Shown: positions 8,400-17,312 of the stretch, piece by piece
Layout: each line of letters starts with the position of its first letter
Position numbering within the stretch: the stretch's first letter is position 1
Source: Streptococcus bovimastitidis
GTDB taxonomy: Bacteria > Bacillota > Bacilli > Lactobacillales > Streptococcaceae
Assembly: GCF_001885095.1 (NCBI RefSeq)
Contig: NZ_LZDD01000001.1
Location: 1 to 64,000, forward strand
Direction: 5' to 3'
DNA: 64,000 bases
The notes under the pieces: generated by a model
Database searches by the model: none
What the model was told of the DNA's origin: nothing
What the model saw: the letters and a program-made list of their open reading frames with translations, nothing else
Translations under genes and position numbers: made by a program

Positions 8400-9067
8400 C
8401 CAATCCAGAAAAACAAGCCCCAATCATGCGCCTCTTTGAGCTAGAACCTATCCCGTCAACTTTGGAGACTTTCCAAAAAGTGGGTAAAAATAATTTGTTG
8501 CAATCTATTGAAAAAGAAGAGGGAACTCTAGTCATGGCCTCTTGCCACCATGATAATCCAGAGCAACAGTTGGTTTTTGAACTTTATCAAGACGAGGCTT
8601 CTTATCGGGAACACATCCAGTCTGACCACTTTAAAACCTTCTTAGATTATGCGACAGATGGCCTTAAAAGTCGCAAGGTTATTATCTTACAAGCCGAATT
8701 ACTTTTTGAAAAGGCGACGAAAAAAGTCTTTGAAGATGCCACTTCTTTGAATATTCGTTTGGCAAAAATTAGCTTAGACCCTGAAGATGCGGCGACTTTT
8801 AAAGACATCCTTAGTGAGGAAATGGCCACTTCGATTGCTAAAGAAGAAGGTGTTTTGGCCCTCTTTTGCGGTCGCAATTTAGAAGATCTCAGTCAATGGT
8901 ATTTCTTTGAAGTTTATCAGGACCAAGATGCTTATGAGAAACATATAGCAAGCCCCCACTTTAAGAAGTATATTGAGACTTCAAAAGCCATTGTTCAAGA
9001 TAAAGAACTAGAAGTTCTAAATGGCATGACCTTTGTCAGTCAAGGGACAGCACACTACATTCTATAA
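8396..9067 (+). CDS. Tandem ABM-domain (dimeric alpha-beta barrel) protein
   Basis: This 223-residue protein holds two antibiotic-biosynthesis-monooxygenase/dimeric alpha-beta barrel repeats, about residues 10-105 and 118-215. Each repeat carries the typical VFELYQDEASYREHIQSDHFK or FFEVYQDQDAYEKHIASPHFK signature. Single ABM domains usually dimerise; here one chain supplies both halves. Family members include quinol monooxygenases and haem-degrading enzymes that need no cofactor. The start overlaps the stop of the amidohydrolase by 4 nt, so the two products probably work on the same small molecule. No membrane segment is seen. The domain call is confident; the reaction is not known. Confidence 0.82.
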   Translation: MTNPEKQAPIMRLFELEPIPSTLETFQKVGKNNLLQSIEKEEGTLVMASCHHDNPEQQLVFELYQDEASYREHIQSDHFKTFLDYATDGLKSRKVIILQAELLFEKATKKVFEDATSLNIRLAKISLDPEDAATFKDILSEEMATSIAKEEGVLALFCGRNLEDLSQWYFFEVYQDQDAYEKHIASPHFKKYIETSKAIVQDKELEVLNGMTFVSQGTAHYIL

Positions 9068-9093
9068 AGGACAGACTTCGTCTTATTATTGAC

Positions 9094-9133
9094 AAAGCTT
9101 TGAGGAGAATTTTTGACCTCAAGGCTTTTTTAT
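9094..9133 (+). terminator. Rho-independent terminator of the amidohydrolase/ABM operon
   Basis: AAAGCTTTGAGG pairs with CCTCAAGGCTTT, with one internal mismatch region, followed by a T run. Confidence 0.8.
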
Positions 9134-9161
9134 TTTATACTAAAAATCTAAGGAGTCTTTT

Positions 9162-9734
9162 ATGATACGATTTGCAAGTCCTGCTGATGCTGAGCAACTC
9201 TTAGCCATTTACAGTCCTTATGTGACCGAAACAGCAATTACTTTTGAATATGATGTTCCGTCGCTTGAGGAATTTAAAGAGCGCATAGCAAAAATCCAGA
9301 CCTTTTATCCCTATCTTGTCTATGAAGAGGATGGCAAGATTTTGGCTTATGCCTATGCCTCAAGTTTTCATCCTCGCGCAGCCTATGCTTGGTCTTGTGA
9401 GGTCAGTATTTATGTCGCCATGGATACTCGCAGTAAGGGGCTTGGTCCCAAACTCTATCAGGTTTTGGAGGGCTACTTGTCGGCGCAAGGGATTCTAAAT
9501 TGTAATGCCTGTATTGCGACAGCTCCTCAAGAAACACCCTATTTAAGCAATGCCAGTCAGGCTTTTCATGAAAAGTTGGGCTATCGTTTAGTTGGTAAAT
9601 TCCATGGGTCGGGTTACAAATTTGACCAGTGGTTTGATATGATTTGGATGGAAAAATGCTTGAGTGAGCACAAACAAGGTCTTGAGCCGCCCCGACCGAT
9701 ACATGAGGTAGTGAATAATGGAAAAGTCTATTAG
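9162..9734 (+). CDS. GNAT N-acetyltransferase (phosphinothricin/methionine-sulfone type)
   Basis: A 190-residue GNAT enzyme of the Pat/YncA (MnaT) subgroup, which uses acetyl-CoA to acetylate small amino compounds. It begins MIRFASPADAEQLLAIYSPYV, the usual start of this subgroup. The acetyl-CoA-binding segment (VSIYVAMDTRSKGLGPKLY) has the R-x-x-G-x-G/A pattern, with G-L-G in place of G-x-G/A. The C-terminal HEKLGYRLVGKFHGSGYKF is characteristic of the group. TAAGGAG precedes the ATG. The last 17 nt overlap the next gene, so the pair is coupled. Resistance to a specific compound should not be assumed. Confidence 0.85.
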   Translation: MIRFASPADAEQLLAIYSPYVTETAITFEYDVPSLEEFKERIAKIQTFYPYLVYEEDGKILAYAYASSFHPRAAYAWSCEVSIYVAMDTRSKGLGPKLYQVLEGYLSAQGILNCNACIATAPQETPYLSNASQAFHEKLGYRLVGKFHGSGYKFDQWFDMIWMEKCLSEHKQGLEPPRPIHEVVNNGKVY

Positions 9735-10668
9735 CAGTTTGAAAGTCAGTCAGTTCTACTTATCGGAGCGGAAATTAAAAGCCATCGAAGAGTGGCTGAC
9801 CGAAGATCCGGACTCTATGAATGAACCTATCATTATCCGAAAAATAAATGGACAGGATACGATTCTTGATGGTCATAGCCGAGCATTTGTAGCCTATCAA
9901 AAAGGCTGGCAGACCATTCCTGCCCAATATGATGAGCAAGATCAGTGGCCGCATTACCAAACTTGTGCAGAAGAGGCCGTGCGTCAAGGGATAAATAGCG
10001 TCCTTGACCTCAGAGACAGGATTTTAGATGACCAAGACTATCAGGAGAAGTGGATTGCTTATTGCCAATCCTTGTCAGAAGTTAAAGTCGTCAAAAAAAT
10101 TCATTTAACGGGGGATAGCTTAATGGCTAGGCATGAAGATGCGGATCAACCTATGGTTAACCTCATGCTCCACGCTCTTGATGAGAATTTAGTCATTCAT
10201 AACACAGCCATTTCTGGCAACTCAACTCGAGATTTGTTAGCCCGCTATCAGGATATGATTTTAGAAGAAGAATCCGATTATCTCTTTGTATTGGTGGGAA
10301 CCAATGACTTATCCAGTGATCGAGATATTGCCATCGATGAATTTGAGGCCAATTTGGAGCGTCTGATTGAAATCTTTGAAACCCGTTATCCAAGGAAACA
10401 GATTCATTTTCTCTTGCCCCCACCTGTGGATGAGAGCAAAATGCATCTAAGAACAAATGCCAACATTGCGGCCTATGGCCATACCATTGTCGAAGTTTGT
10501 CAACGCAAAGGCTGTCAAGCCCTTGATTTGAACCAAGCATTCAGAGATGCTGCCACAAAGGAAGTACCATTAGACCAATTACTGATTGGTGTTAAAGATG
10601 ATGGTCTCCATTTTGGACGCATGGGCTATCGTATCCTCGCCAAGACTATTTATCAAGCCTTAACCTAA
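9718..10668 (+). CDS. ParB-like N-domain fused to SGNH/GDSL hydrolase
   Basis: This 316-residue protein has two recognisable parts. Residues about 5-75 resemble the ParB N-terminal fold (EPIIIRKINGQDTILDGHSRAFVAYQKGW, quoted here as EPIIIRKI ... DGHSRAFVAY). Residues about 125-316 are an SGNH hydrolase with block I LTGDSLMAR (Ser134), block III VGTNDL (Asn196) and block V DDGLHFG (Asp295, His298), so the catalytic triad is intact. SGNH enzymes cleave esters or acetyl groups. No signal peptide is present, so it should act in the cytosol. The ATG overlaps the upstream GNAT gene by 17 nt, which could pair an acetyltransferase with a deacetylase. That pairing is inference. Confidence 0.75.
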   Translation: MEKSISSLKVSQFYLSERKLKAIEEWLTEDPDSMNEPIIIRKINGQDTILDGHSRAFVAYQKGWQTIPAQYDEQDQWPHYQTCAEEAVRQGINSVLDLRDRILDDQDYQEKWIAYCQSLSEVKVVKKIHLTGDSLMARHEDADQPMVNLMLHALDENLVIHNTAISGNSTRDLLARYQDMILEEESDYLFVLVGTNDLSSDRDIAIDEFEANLERLIEIFETRYPRKQIHFLLPPPVDESKMHLRTNANIAAYGHTIVEVCQRKGCQALDLNQAFRDAATKEVPLDQLLIGVKDDGLHFGRMGYRILAKTIYQALT

Positions 10669-10695
10669 AAGCTTATATGTCATAAGCTTTTTTTC
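10667..10695 (+). terminator. Rho-independent terminator of the GNAT/SGNH operon
   Basis: AAAAGCTTAT pairs with ATAAGCTTTT across a 5-nt loop, followed by TTTTTC. It overlaps the stop codon region of the SGNH gene. Confidence 0.8.
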
Positions 10696-10723
10696 TTGCC
10701 TTCAACTCGAAATTAACATATGA

Positions 10724-10748
10724 AAAAAGCCAATCCTTAGGATTGGCT
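10724..10748 (-). terminator. Terminator of the LysR gene, overlapping its stop codon
   Basis: Read on the minus strand, AGCCAATCC pairs with GGATTGGCT around a 3-nt loop containing the TAA stop, followed by TTTTTT. Confidence 0.85.
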
Positions 10749-11642
10749 CATTTGTTCAATTTGATATTGTTTGGAAACATAATCGATAAAGTCTTGGATT
10801 GCTGGGGCCTGTGTTTTGTTATTGAGGTAAGCCAGGTAGTAGTAGCGAGAATTTTTGAGGACATCGACTTCAATGATATCAACATCGATTGTTTTTAGGA
10901 AATCCATTTTTGGTAGGATGGCAATGCCAAAGTTTTGTGACACTAAGCCGGCGATGGTTTCATCTTCCTCAACTTCAAAGGTAATATTGACTTGGTTTTT
11001 ATACTCTTTATAAAGTTCCTCGACAACTGGGCGAACACCACTTTTTTTGGAAAACCAGATTTGAGAATAAGGTAGGGTATCTTCCAAAGTCACTTTTCCT
11101 AATTGACTGAGTTCATGTCCTTTTGGCACCACAATGACCATATCCTGAATTGCAATCGGCACAAAGGTGATTTGTGGGTCAGTATCGATTTTTGAACAGA
11201 AGGCTAAGTCATATTTACCATCTATTAAACCTTTTAATAGATCGGCTGTCATTCCGCTATCATTATAGAAGATAAAGTTAGCGGGAGAATGGGGGTGCTT
11301 GGTTAGGAATTGTCTTGTTAAATTTGGGACAATTCGATGACTGAGGATTCTCAACAAGGCAATATTAATATCTAATTGATCTAGGTCAAGGGATTGCAGT
11401 TTTGAGACACTTCTATCAATAATATTGAGCGCTTTTTGAATATCTTTCGCAAACTCCCGGCCATTGGCTGTTAAGACCATATTTCGCCCTTGTTTTTCAA
11501 AGAGTGGTAGTCCTAGCTCAGTTTCAATCATATTGATGGCATGACTTAATGTTGGTTGCGTAATATGTAGCTGCTGAGCAGCTTTTGTGTAATGTTCCAG
11601 ATTGGCAAGTGTGATGAAATAGCGTAAGTGTTGTAAATTCAT
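10737..11642 (-). CDS. LysR-family regulator of the quinate/shikimate-type cluster
   Basis: A 301-residue LysR-type regulator. The N-terminal winged helix-turn-helix (about residues 1-60) is canonical, with LRYFITLANLEHYTKAA and LHITQPTLSHAI. The rest is a periplasmic-binding-protein-like effector domain (about 90-290). The ATG at 11642 has AAGGAG 7 nt upstream; a TTG two codons earlier is rejected. It is divergent from the catabolic cluster starting at 11800, the usual arrangement for a LysR activator whose inducer is the pathway substrate. Quinate, shikimate or dehydroshikimate are plausible inducers, by inference from the neighbours only. Confidence 0.88.
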   Translation of the reverse strand: MNLQHLRYFITLANLEHYTKAAQQLHITQPTLSHAINMIETELGLPLFEKQGRNMVLTANGREFAKDIQKALNIIDRSVSKLQSLDLDQLDINIALLRILSHRIVPNLTRQFLTKHPHSPANFIFYNDSGMTADLLKGLIDGKYDLAFCSKIDTDPQITFVPIAIQDMVIVVPKGHELSQLGKVTLEDTLPYSQIWFSKKSGVRPVVEELYKEYKNQVNITFEVEEDETIAGLVSQNFGIAILPKMDFLKTIDVDIIEVDVLKNSRYYYLAYLNNKTQAPAIQDFIDYVSKQYQIEQMSQS

Positions 11643-11680
11643 AAGCAACTCCTTCAGTTCATAATTCTATTTTAACAAAA

Positions 11681-11779
11681 ACCATAAATTTTTTCTATGG
11701 AAAGCTTTTCAAAAATCAATTGGATTTTGTGATTTTTTTAACTTATAATAAATTTGTAAATGAATGTTAAAAGATTAAC
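11681..11779 (+). promoter_or_regulatory. Divergent control region: LysR-type dyad, promoter and leader dyad
   Basis: CCATA-N9-TATGG (11682-11700) is an inverted repeat of the kind LysR proteins bind. A TATAAT at 11744-11749 lies 18 nt from TTGGAT (11720-11725) and can serve the cluster. A second dyad, GTTAA-N4-TTAAC (11766-11779), lies in the leader just before the Shine-Dalgarno. Regulator assignment is inference from position. Confidence 0.5.
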
Positions 11780-11799
11780 AAACTTTTGGAGGACTTATC

Positions 11800-12636
11800 A
11801 TGTCAAAAGAATCACCAATTACCATTAGCTCTTGGACCTTGGGAGAAACTTGTCTTTTTGAAGACCGCGTTAAAGCAGCCAAAGAAGCAGGTTACGAAGG
11901 GATTGGCCTTCGCGCAGAAACCTATGTCGACGCCTTAAATGAAGGCTTAACAGACCAAGATATCTTGGCTATCCTAGAAAAATATGACATTAAAGTCACT
12001 GAAGTAGAGTATATTGTTCAGTGGGCTGAGGAGCATCGTTCTTATGAGCAAAAGTACAAAGAACAAATGTGTTTCCATATGTGTCGTCTGTTCAATGTTG
12101 GTCACATTAACTGTGGATTAATGGAAAACTATTCCATTGACTATACTGCTCAAAAATTAAAAGAACTTTGTGGACGTGCTGGTGATTTAATTATTGGTGT
12201 TGAACCAATGCCTTACAGTGGTCTTCCAGATTTTGACAAAGCCTATGCGGTGGTAGACGCCTCTGGCTGTGATAATGCCATGTTAATTCTTGACACTTGG
12301 CACTGGGTTCGTGCGGACCAACCTTATCGTCAGCTCACAGCTGAGCAAGCCGCTAAGGTTATCTCCATCCAAATCAATGATGCCTATGATCGCCCATATG
12401 CGGCAGCGATTCTCCGAGACGAATCCATGCATGACCGTTTGGCTCCAGGTACAGGGGCTAAGGACACAGTTGGATTTGTCAACATGATTAAGGAAGCGGG
12501 CATCACTCCGAAGGTTATTGGTGTTGAAGTGATTTCAGACGCTATCTTGGCTCAAGGTTTAGATTATGCGAGTCAACATACTTATGACAATACGGTTAAG
12601 GTGCTTAAGGAAGCTTGGCCAGAACAGTTGGTTTAA
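11800..12636 (+). CDS. Xylose-isomerase-like TIM barrel, candidate 3-dehydroshikimate dehydratase
   Basis: This 278-residue protein belongs to the sugar phosphate isomerase/epimerase (AP endonuclease 2) TIM-barrel superfamily. Candidate metal ligands lie at the ends of barrel strands: Glu in IGVEPMPY, Asp and His in LDTWHW, Gln in SIQIND and Glu in IGVEVIS. Several enzymes of this fold (AsbF, QuiC type) convert 3-dehydroshikimate to protocatechuate. The neighbours include YdiB-like and AroD-like enzymes that make or use dehydroshikimate, so that activity is the best guess. An epimerase or isomerase role on a cyclitol is the alternative. It is the first gene after the LysR-controlled promoter, with GGAGG upstream of ATG. 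Confidence 0.75.
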   Translation: MSKESPITISSWTLGETCLFEDRVKAAKEAGYEGIGLRAETYVDALNEGLTDQDILAILEKYDIKVTEVEYIVQWAEEHRSYEQKYKEQMCFHMCRLFNVGHINCGLMENYSIDYTAQKLKELCGRAGDLIIGVEPMPYSGLPDFDKAYAVVDASGCDNAMLILDTWHWVRADQPYRQLTAEQAAKVISIQINDAYDRPYAAAILRDESMHDRLAPGTGAKDTVGFVNMIKEAGITPKVIGVEVISDAILAQGLDYASQHTYDNTVKVLKEAWPEQLV

Positions 12637-12690
12637 AAGGCTATCGGCAATTACTTTAAAATAGGCTATAATAGAAAGACAGGTAATATC

Positions 12691-13548
12691 ATGACAGAAC
12701 AATGGTTAGGTTTGGAAGGTAAAGTCGCAGCAGTTACAGGAGCTGTCGGCGGTATGGGAAAAACAATCGTTCAAGAATTTGCTAAGCAAGGGGTTAAAAT
12801 CGTCCTTCTTGATATCAAAGAAGAAGAGCTCAATGCTTACGCTAAAGAAATTTCAGACACATATGGTGTCGAAACACTGGCAATTGTCACTAACTCAACT
12901 TCGGAAGAAGCGGTTGACAATGCAGTTGCTAAATCAGTGGAAACATTTGGTCAGGTTGACATTTTGGTTAATACAGCAGCAATGCTTCGTGCTTGTCCTT
13001 TAGAAGATTTACCCTTGGAAGAATGGCGACAAACAGTAGATATCAACTTAACAGGTTATTTCTTGGTATCTCAACGTTTCGGTCGTCAAATGATTAAACA
13101 GGGTAAAGGGAATATGGTTCATGTCTCAACCATCGCTTCTGTTTTCCCAGAAACTTATTCTGCAGCTTATAGTTCCACTAAAGCAGGCGTTAACATGATG
13201 TCTCGTCAAATGGCTGCTGAATGGGGTCAGTTTGGTGTTCGTAGTAACTGTATTCAACCATGTTTTGTTAAAACACCACTATCAGAAGCTTTTTATGCGG
13301 ATCCTGAAGTTGAAAAAGGACGTAAAGCTTTAACAGCCAACAAACGTATTGGTAACACTATGGACATTGCTAATGCTGTTCTTTATCTAGCAAGTGATCG
13401 TTCAGACTATACAAATGGTCATGAGTTACGTGTTGAAGGTGGCTTCGGCATTATGATGGGTGACCAAACACCAAAACCTGGTGGACGTCGTCAATATGCT
13501 GAAAAAGAGCACAATGCCTACCTAGAGCGCATCAAGGCTAATAAGTAA
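12691..13548 (+). CDS. Short-chain dehydrogenase/reductase (SDR)
   Basis: A 285-residue classical SDR. Cofactor motif TGAVGGMG, with Asp at the end of beta-2 (LLDIK), points to NAD rather than NADP. The NTAAM stretch, Ser145-region VSTIAS and the YSSTK catalytic Tyr/Lys are all in place. The C-terminal tail after GGFGIMMG is about 30 residues longer than in minimal SDRs and rich in charge. It lies 54 nt after the TIM-barrel gene. A TATAAT at 12667-12672 in that gap may be an internal promoter. A role in oxidising or reducing a hydroxyl of a cyclohexane carboxylate (quinate, shikimate or a reduced derivative) is inferred from context. Confidence 0.88.
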   Translation: MTEQWLGLEGKVAAVTGAVGGMGKTIVQEFAKQGVKIVLLDIKEEELNAYAKEISDTYGVETLAIVTNSTSEEAVDNAVAKSVETFGQVDILVNTAAMLRACPLEDLPLEEWRQTVDINLTGYFLVSQRFGRQMIKQGKGNMVHVSTIASVFPETYSAAYSSTKAGVNMMSRQMAAEWGQFGVRSNCIQPCFVKTPLSEAFYADPEVEKGRKALTANKRIGNTMDIANAVLYLASDRSDYTNGHELRVEGGFGIMMGDQTPKPGGRRQYAEKEHNAYLERIKANK

Positions 13549-13590
13549 AAAAAGAGGAGTCTGTTTCGTCAGGCTTACAAAGGAGAAAAG

Positions 13591-14868
13591 ATGTTTAAGA
13601 ACAATAAGTACAATTTCACAGCATTTCTATTATGGATGACTTACTTCTGTCATGGGATTCAAGCTATCATTATTTCACAAAATGCAGATTTCTTCGCTCA
13701 TAAATGGGGTGTTGAAGCAGCAGCCGTTTTTGCTGTTATTGCTTGGACAGGTTTAGGGAAGATTTCCTTCTTAACTTTCTCTGGTGCCTTATCAGATAAA
13801 GTTGGTCGTAAACCCCTAATTGTTATTGGTTTAATCGGTTTTGTTATTATGTTTGGGTCTTTCTTGGTAGCAAGCAATCTTTGGATGGCCAATATTTTAG
13901 CCTTTATTGGTGGAGCTATGACTTCACTATATGATGGTGCCATTAACCCAGCTTTATTCGAAATGTATCCTGAAAATAAATCAACAGCTTCAATTTTTAG
14001 TAAAGCCTTTATTTCAGTTTCATCAATGTTATACCCACTTTTAGTAGCATTCTTAGTTAGTCATAAAATGGCGGTTGAAATTGGTATTATGGTTCCCTTC
14101 ATTCTTAGTATCCTTGTTTTAGCAGGTGTCTTAATCGCCCGCTTCCCAGATAATGATATTCGTAAAGAACAAAATGTTTCAGCTCGTGAAGCCATCAAAA
14201 TTCTTGAAGCTAAACAAAGTACTGCTCAACCAGCGACTAGCCAAACAACTAGTCGTCAAAATGCTGCTAACTTTGCCATTGATGGGGTTATCTTATCAGC
14301 TTTTGCCTTCACCATTTACTCAACTTTCTACTTATTCCAACAAGCTTCTAAATTGTATGCCCAAAATGTTATTCACATGTCAGAAACAGGAGCAGCAGCT
14401 GTTACTTCTTACTACCAATTAGGTGGTTTAATTGCAACAATCGTCTTTGCTTTCTTAATGGCGCGTGGCATTCGTGATATTGCCTTGCTTGTTATCAGTC
14501 CTATCTTTGCAGGTCTTGCTGGTTTACTGGTATACTTTGTTCCAACAGCAGCAACTTTAACTTTTGCAGGTATTATCATCGGTTTCTTCGCTGCAGGTGG
14601 CTTGTTGCAAATGGGGAATGCAGTTCTTAACCAATTTTTTGATAAAAATAAAGGTCGTAATACAAGTATCTATTACTTTGTTATGGCTCTTGGATCATAC
14701 ATTGTACCAATGTTAGCTTCTAAATTGATTGCTGCTAACCGTGCAGATTTAATCATGTTATTCGTATCAGTATGTGGCTTTGCTTCAGCAGCATTAATGA
14801 TGATTGCTGGTAAACGTTACGGTCATATCTTTGGAGTTTCTGTCTTTTCCAATTCAAAAAAAGACTAA
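13591..14868 (+). CDS. MFS transporter (YdiM/YdiN-like), first copy
   Basis: A 425-residue major facilitator protein with about 12 membrane segments and the conserved loop 2-3 motif GALSDKVGRKPLIV. It is probably a proton symporter importing a cyclic acid. A hydrophilic central loop (about residues 190-225, rich in Gln, Thr and Ser) separates the two six-helix halves. AAAGGAG precedes the ATG. The order MFS-MFS-ydiB-aroD is the same as ydiM-ydiN-ydiB-aroD in E. coli, which argues that this carrier serves quinate or shikimate. Direct substrate evidence is absent. It shares clear similarity with the following MFS protein, suggesting a duplication. Confidence 0.87.
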   Translation: MFKNNKYNFTAFLLWMTYFCHGIQAIIISQNADFFAHKWGVEAAAVFAVIAWTGLGKISFLTFSGALSDKVGRKPLIVIGLIGFVIMFGSFLVASNLWMANILAFIGGAMTSLYDGAINPALFEMYPENKSTASIFSKAFISVSSMLYPLLVAFLVSHKMAVEIGIMVPFILSILVLAGVLIARFPDNDIRKEQNVSAREAIKILEAKQSTAQPATSQTTSRQNAANFAIDGVILSAFAFTIYSTFYLFQQASKLYAQNVIHMSETGAAAVTSYYQLGGLIATIVFAFLMARGIRDIALLVISPIFAGLAGLLVYFVPTAATLTFAGIIIGFFAAGGLLQMGNAVLNQFFDKNKGRNTSIYYFVMALGSYIVPMLASKLIAANRADLIMLFVSVCGFASAALMMIAGKRYGHIFGVSVFSNSKKD

Positions 14869-14942
14869 GAGATAACGTTTAAAGAAGGATGTCTAGCTTT
14901 CTTTAAGCCTTTTAAAGAATTTTATGCAAGGAGTATCATTCA

Positions 14943-16178
14943 ATGAAAAATAAGTATGTGCCAACTATTGGGGCACTTTATATCAACTATATTTTTCAAG
15001 GAATTGCCGCCATTATTATTTCTCAGAATATGGTTACCTTAGAAGGAAGATGGCAAGCGTCGATCAGTCAAATTACTTTGGTCATTAGTGCTATCGGTTT
15101 TGGTCGTGTTCTAAGTGTTAACTTGGCCGGTTTAATTTCAGATGCTCTGGGACGCCGCAAGGCCGTTTTGTTAGGTGTTTTATCTTACATCATTTTCTAT
15201 TTAGGTTTGATCTTTTCAAGCAACTACATGATGGCATTTGTTTTTGCTATCTTTGCTGGTATTGGTAATTCTTTCTTAGATACTGCCACATATCCGGTTG
15301 TGGTTGAGGCTTTCGAGGAGCACAATAGTAATAGTGCCCTTTCTGTTCTCAATAAAGCATTTATCTCAGTCGGTCAATTTTTACTGCCCTTGCTGACCAG
15401 CTTTTTACTCCGCAATCATTTCTATTTTGGCTGGACTTTCATTGCTGCTGCCCTCTTTTTAGCAGGCAATGCCCTATTACTCTTGAAATTACCATTTCCT
15501 AAATTGCAAAAAGATACCAAAAAAGAAGTGGTCTCAGAAGCGGAGCTATTGGCTCCTGCCAAACCTTTATGGAATCAATCACATTTTGCTATTGAAGGTG
15601 TCTGCCTATTAGTCTTTTCGCTGGTTTCGGTTTCGCTATTTAATATCTTTATTATTTGGGTTCCGACTTTTGCAGAAAATGTTGTTGGTATTGCCAGAAC
15701 GGATAGTTTAATGTTTGTCAGTCTTTATAGCATTTTCTCATTCGTTTCGGTTTTTATCACTTCAGCCATTGTTAAGCGTGGGGTTAATGTTGTGGCTTAC
15801 ATGATCTTTTGTACCACTATTTCAGCACTTGCTTTAACAGCTATGTTGGTCTTCCCAACCATTTACACCTTAATTTTTGCTACTTTTGCCATTGGTTTCT
15901 TTGCTGCTGGTGGTATCTGGCAATTGGGGCTAGCGACTCTATTAGACTTTTTCCCTCAAAGAAGAGGTCTGGTAACCAGTTACTATTCTTTGGCAACATC
16001 CGTTTCGGTTATGGGCTCACCCTATATTACGGGTATCCTGGCTGAAAGTGATATTCGCTTGGTCTTTTATCTAGTTATTGGCTTAGCACTGCTCGGAACA
16101 GCTGTCTTAGCCATCGTTGCATATCGTTATAAAAAAGTTTTCTTATCAGAAACTAACATTATCAGACTTAATCAATAG
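14943..16178 (+). CDS. MFS transporter (YdiM/YdiN-like), second copy
   Basis: A 411-residue, 12-helix MFS carrier paralogous to the upstream gene. Both share an N-terminal stretch resembling Y-x-Q-G-I-x-A-I-I-I-S-Q-N, and both have the loop motif (here GLISDALGRRKAV) and a late FAAGG-x-x-Q glycine-rich helix. AAGGAG lies about 10 nt before the ATG. It is 74 nt after the first carrier and 12 nt before the YdiB-like gene. Two carriers could import different substrates (quinate and shikimate) or exchange substrate for a reduced end product. That is inference. Confidence 0.87.
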   Translation: MKNKYVPTIGALYINYIFQGIAAIIISQNMVTLEGRWQASISQITLVISAIGFGRVLSVNLAGLISDALGRRKAVLLGVLSYIIFYLGLIFSSNYMMAFVFAIFAGIGNSFLDTATYPVVVEAFEEHNSNSALSVLNKAFISVGQFLLPLLTSFLLRNHFYFGWTFIAAALFLAGNALLLLKLPFPKLQKDTKKEVVSEAELLAPAKPLWNQSHFAIEGVCLLVFSLVSVSLFNIFIIWVPTFAENVVGIARTDSLMFVSLYSIFSFVSVFITSAIVKRGVNVVAYMIFCTTISALALTAMLVFPTIYTLIFATFAIGFFAAGGIWQLGLATLLDFFPQRRGLVTSYYSLATSVSVMGSPYITGILAESDIRLVFYLVIGLALLGTAVLAIVAYRYKKVFLSETNIIRLNQ

Positions 16179-16190
16179 AGAGGTATTATT

Positions 16191-17075
16191 ATGTCAGAAC
16201 GTTTATCAGGTCACACTTTACTCATTTCATTAATTGCGACACCAATTCGTCATAGTTTATCACCAAAAATGCACAATGAAGCATTTGCTAAACTCGGTTT
16301 AGACTATGCCTACCTTGCTTTTGAAGTGGGTAACGAAGAATTAGCCGATGCTGTTCAAGGGATTCGTGCTTTAGGAATCCGCGGTTCAAATGTTTCAATG
16401 CCAAATAAACAAGCTATCATTCCTTACTTGGATGAGATTTCACCAGCAGCTGAACTTGTTGGTGCAGTTAATACAGTGGTTAACAAGGATGGTAAAGGTC
16501 ACCTAGTTGGTCATGTCACTGATGGTACAGGTGCTGTTCGTGCCCTTGCAGAAGAAGGGGTGGATATTAAGGACCAAATTATTACCCTTGCTGGTGCAGG
16601 TGGTGCAGGTACAGCTATTGCTGTTCAACTCGGTTTGGATGGGGCTAAAGAAGTCCGTATCTTCAATCCCAAAGATGCTGCTTTTGCCAATGCTGAAAAA
16701 ACGGTTGAAAAAATTAACAGCAGAACAAATACTAAAGCAAGCGTAACTGATTTAGCTGACGATGCTGCCTTTAAACAATCCATTGCTGAGTCATCAATTT
16801 ATATTGATGCAACTGGTGTTGGTATGAAACCATTAGAAGATTTAAGTTTAATCAATGATCCAGAAGTGATTCGTCCGGATTTAGTTGTCTTTGATGTGGT
16901 TTACAGCCCAGCAGAAACAAAACTTTTGAAATTCGCTAAAGAACATGGCGCTAAAAAAGCCATTAATGGTTTAGGTATGATGCTTTATCAAGGTGCTGAA
17001 GCCTTCAAATTATTTACAGGAGAAGATATGCCTGTAGACTATATTAAAGATTTACTTTTTAAGGAAGAAAACTAA
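16191..17075 (+). CDS. ydiB: Quinate/shikimate dehydrogenase, YdiB type
   Basis: A 294-residue member of the shikimate dehydrogenase family that resembles E. coli YdiB more than biosynthetic AroE. It has [10 protein letters not shown] for substrate binding and NVSMPNK (Lys73 catalytic) where AroE usually has NVTVPFK. Asp111 lies in VTDGTG, followed by the nucleotide site GAGGAG and the C-terminal [13 protein letters not shown]. YdiB oxidises quinate or shikimate with NAD or NADP. Its place between two MFS carriers and a catabolic-type AroD supports a degradative rather than biosynthetic role. GAGAGG precedes the ATG. A terminator follows it, so aroD has a separate promoter. Confidence 0.88.
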   Translation: MSERLSGHTLLISLIATPIRHSLSPKMHNEAFAKLGLDYAYLAFEVGNEELADAVQGIRALGIRGSNVSMPNKQAIIPYLDEISPAAELVGAVNTVVNKDGKGHLVGHVTDGTGAVRALAEEGVDIKDQIITLAGAGGAGTAIAVQLGLDGAKEVRIFNPKDAAFANAEKTVEKINSRTNTKASVTDLADDAAFKQSIAESSIYIDATGVGMKPLEDLSLINDPEVIRPDLVVFDVVYSPAETKLLKFAKEHGAKKAINGLGMMLYQGAEAFKLFTGEDMPVDYIKDLLFKEEN

Positions 17076-17085
17076 AATCTGAAAA

Positions 17086-17117
17086 AGAACAGCATGCATG
17101 GTCATGCTGTTTTTGTT
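17086..17117 (+). terminator. Terminator after ydiB
   Basis: AACAGCATG pairs with CATGCTGTT across a 6-nt loop, followed by TTTTG. It splits the cluster into two transcripts. Confidence 0.85.
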
Positions 17118-17207
17118 TGCAAATGGATCAGGTTTTTTCATCGATAATATATAAAAAATATCTATTGATTCATAAAAAAAGATGCATTAGATTTTAAAAA
17201 TTCCTCA

Positions 17208-17216
17208 TGCTATACT
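17208..17216 (+). promoter_or_regulatory. Extended -10 promoter of aroD and the flavoprotein gene
   Basis: TGCTATACT (TG-N-TATACT) lies about 97 nt before the aroD start, with no clear -35. It is the best candidate for restarting transcription after the ydiB terminator. Confidence 0.5.
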
Positions 17217-17312
17217 ATTAGTGAAAAGTATCACATTTATCATCGGCTGAATTTGTTAGTCGGTAGCAAGTGGTCCAATAGCTTTCATGAGAAAAGGAAA
17301 GGTGTTAAAGAA

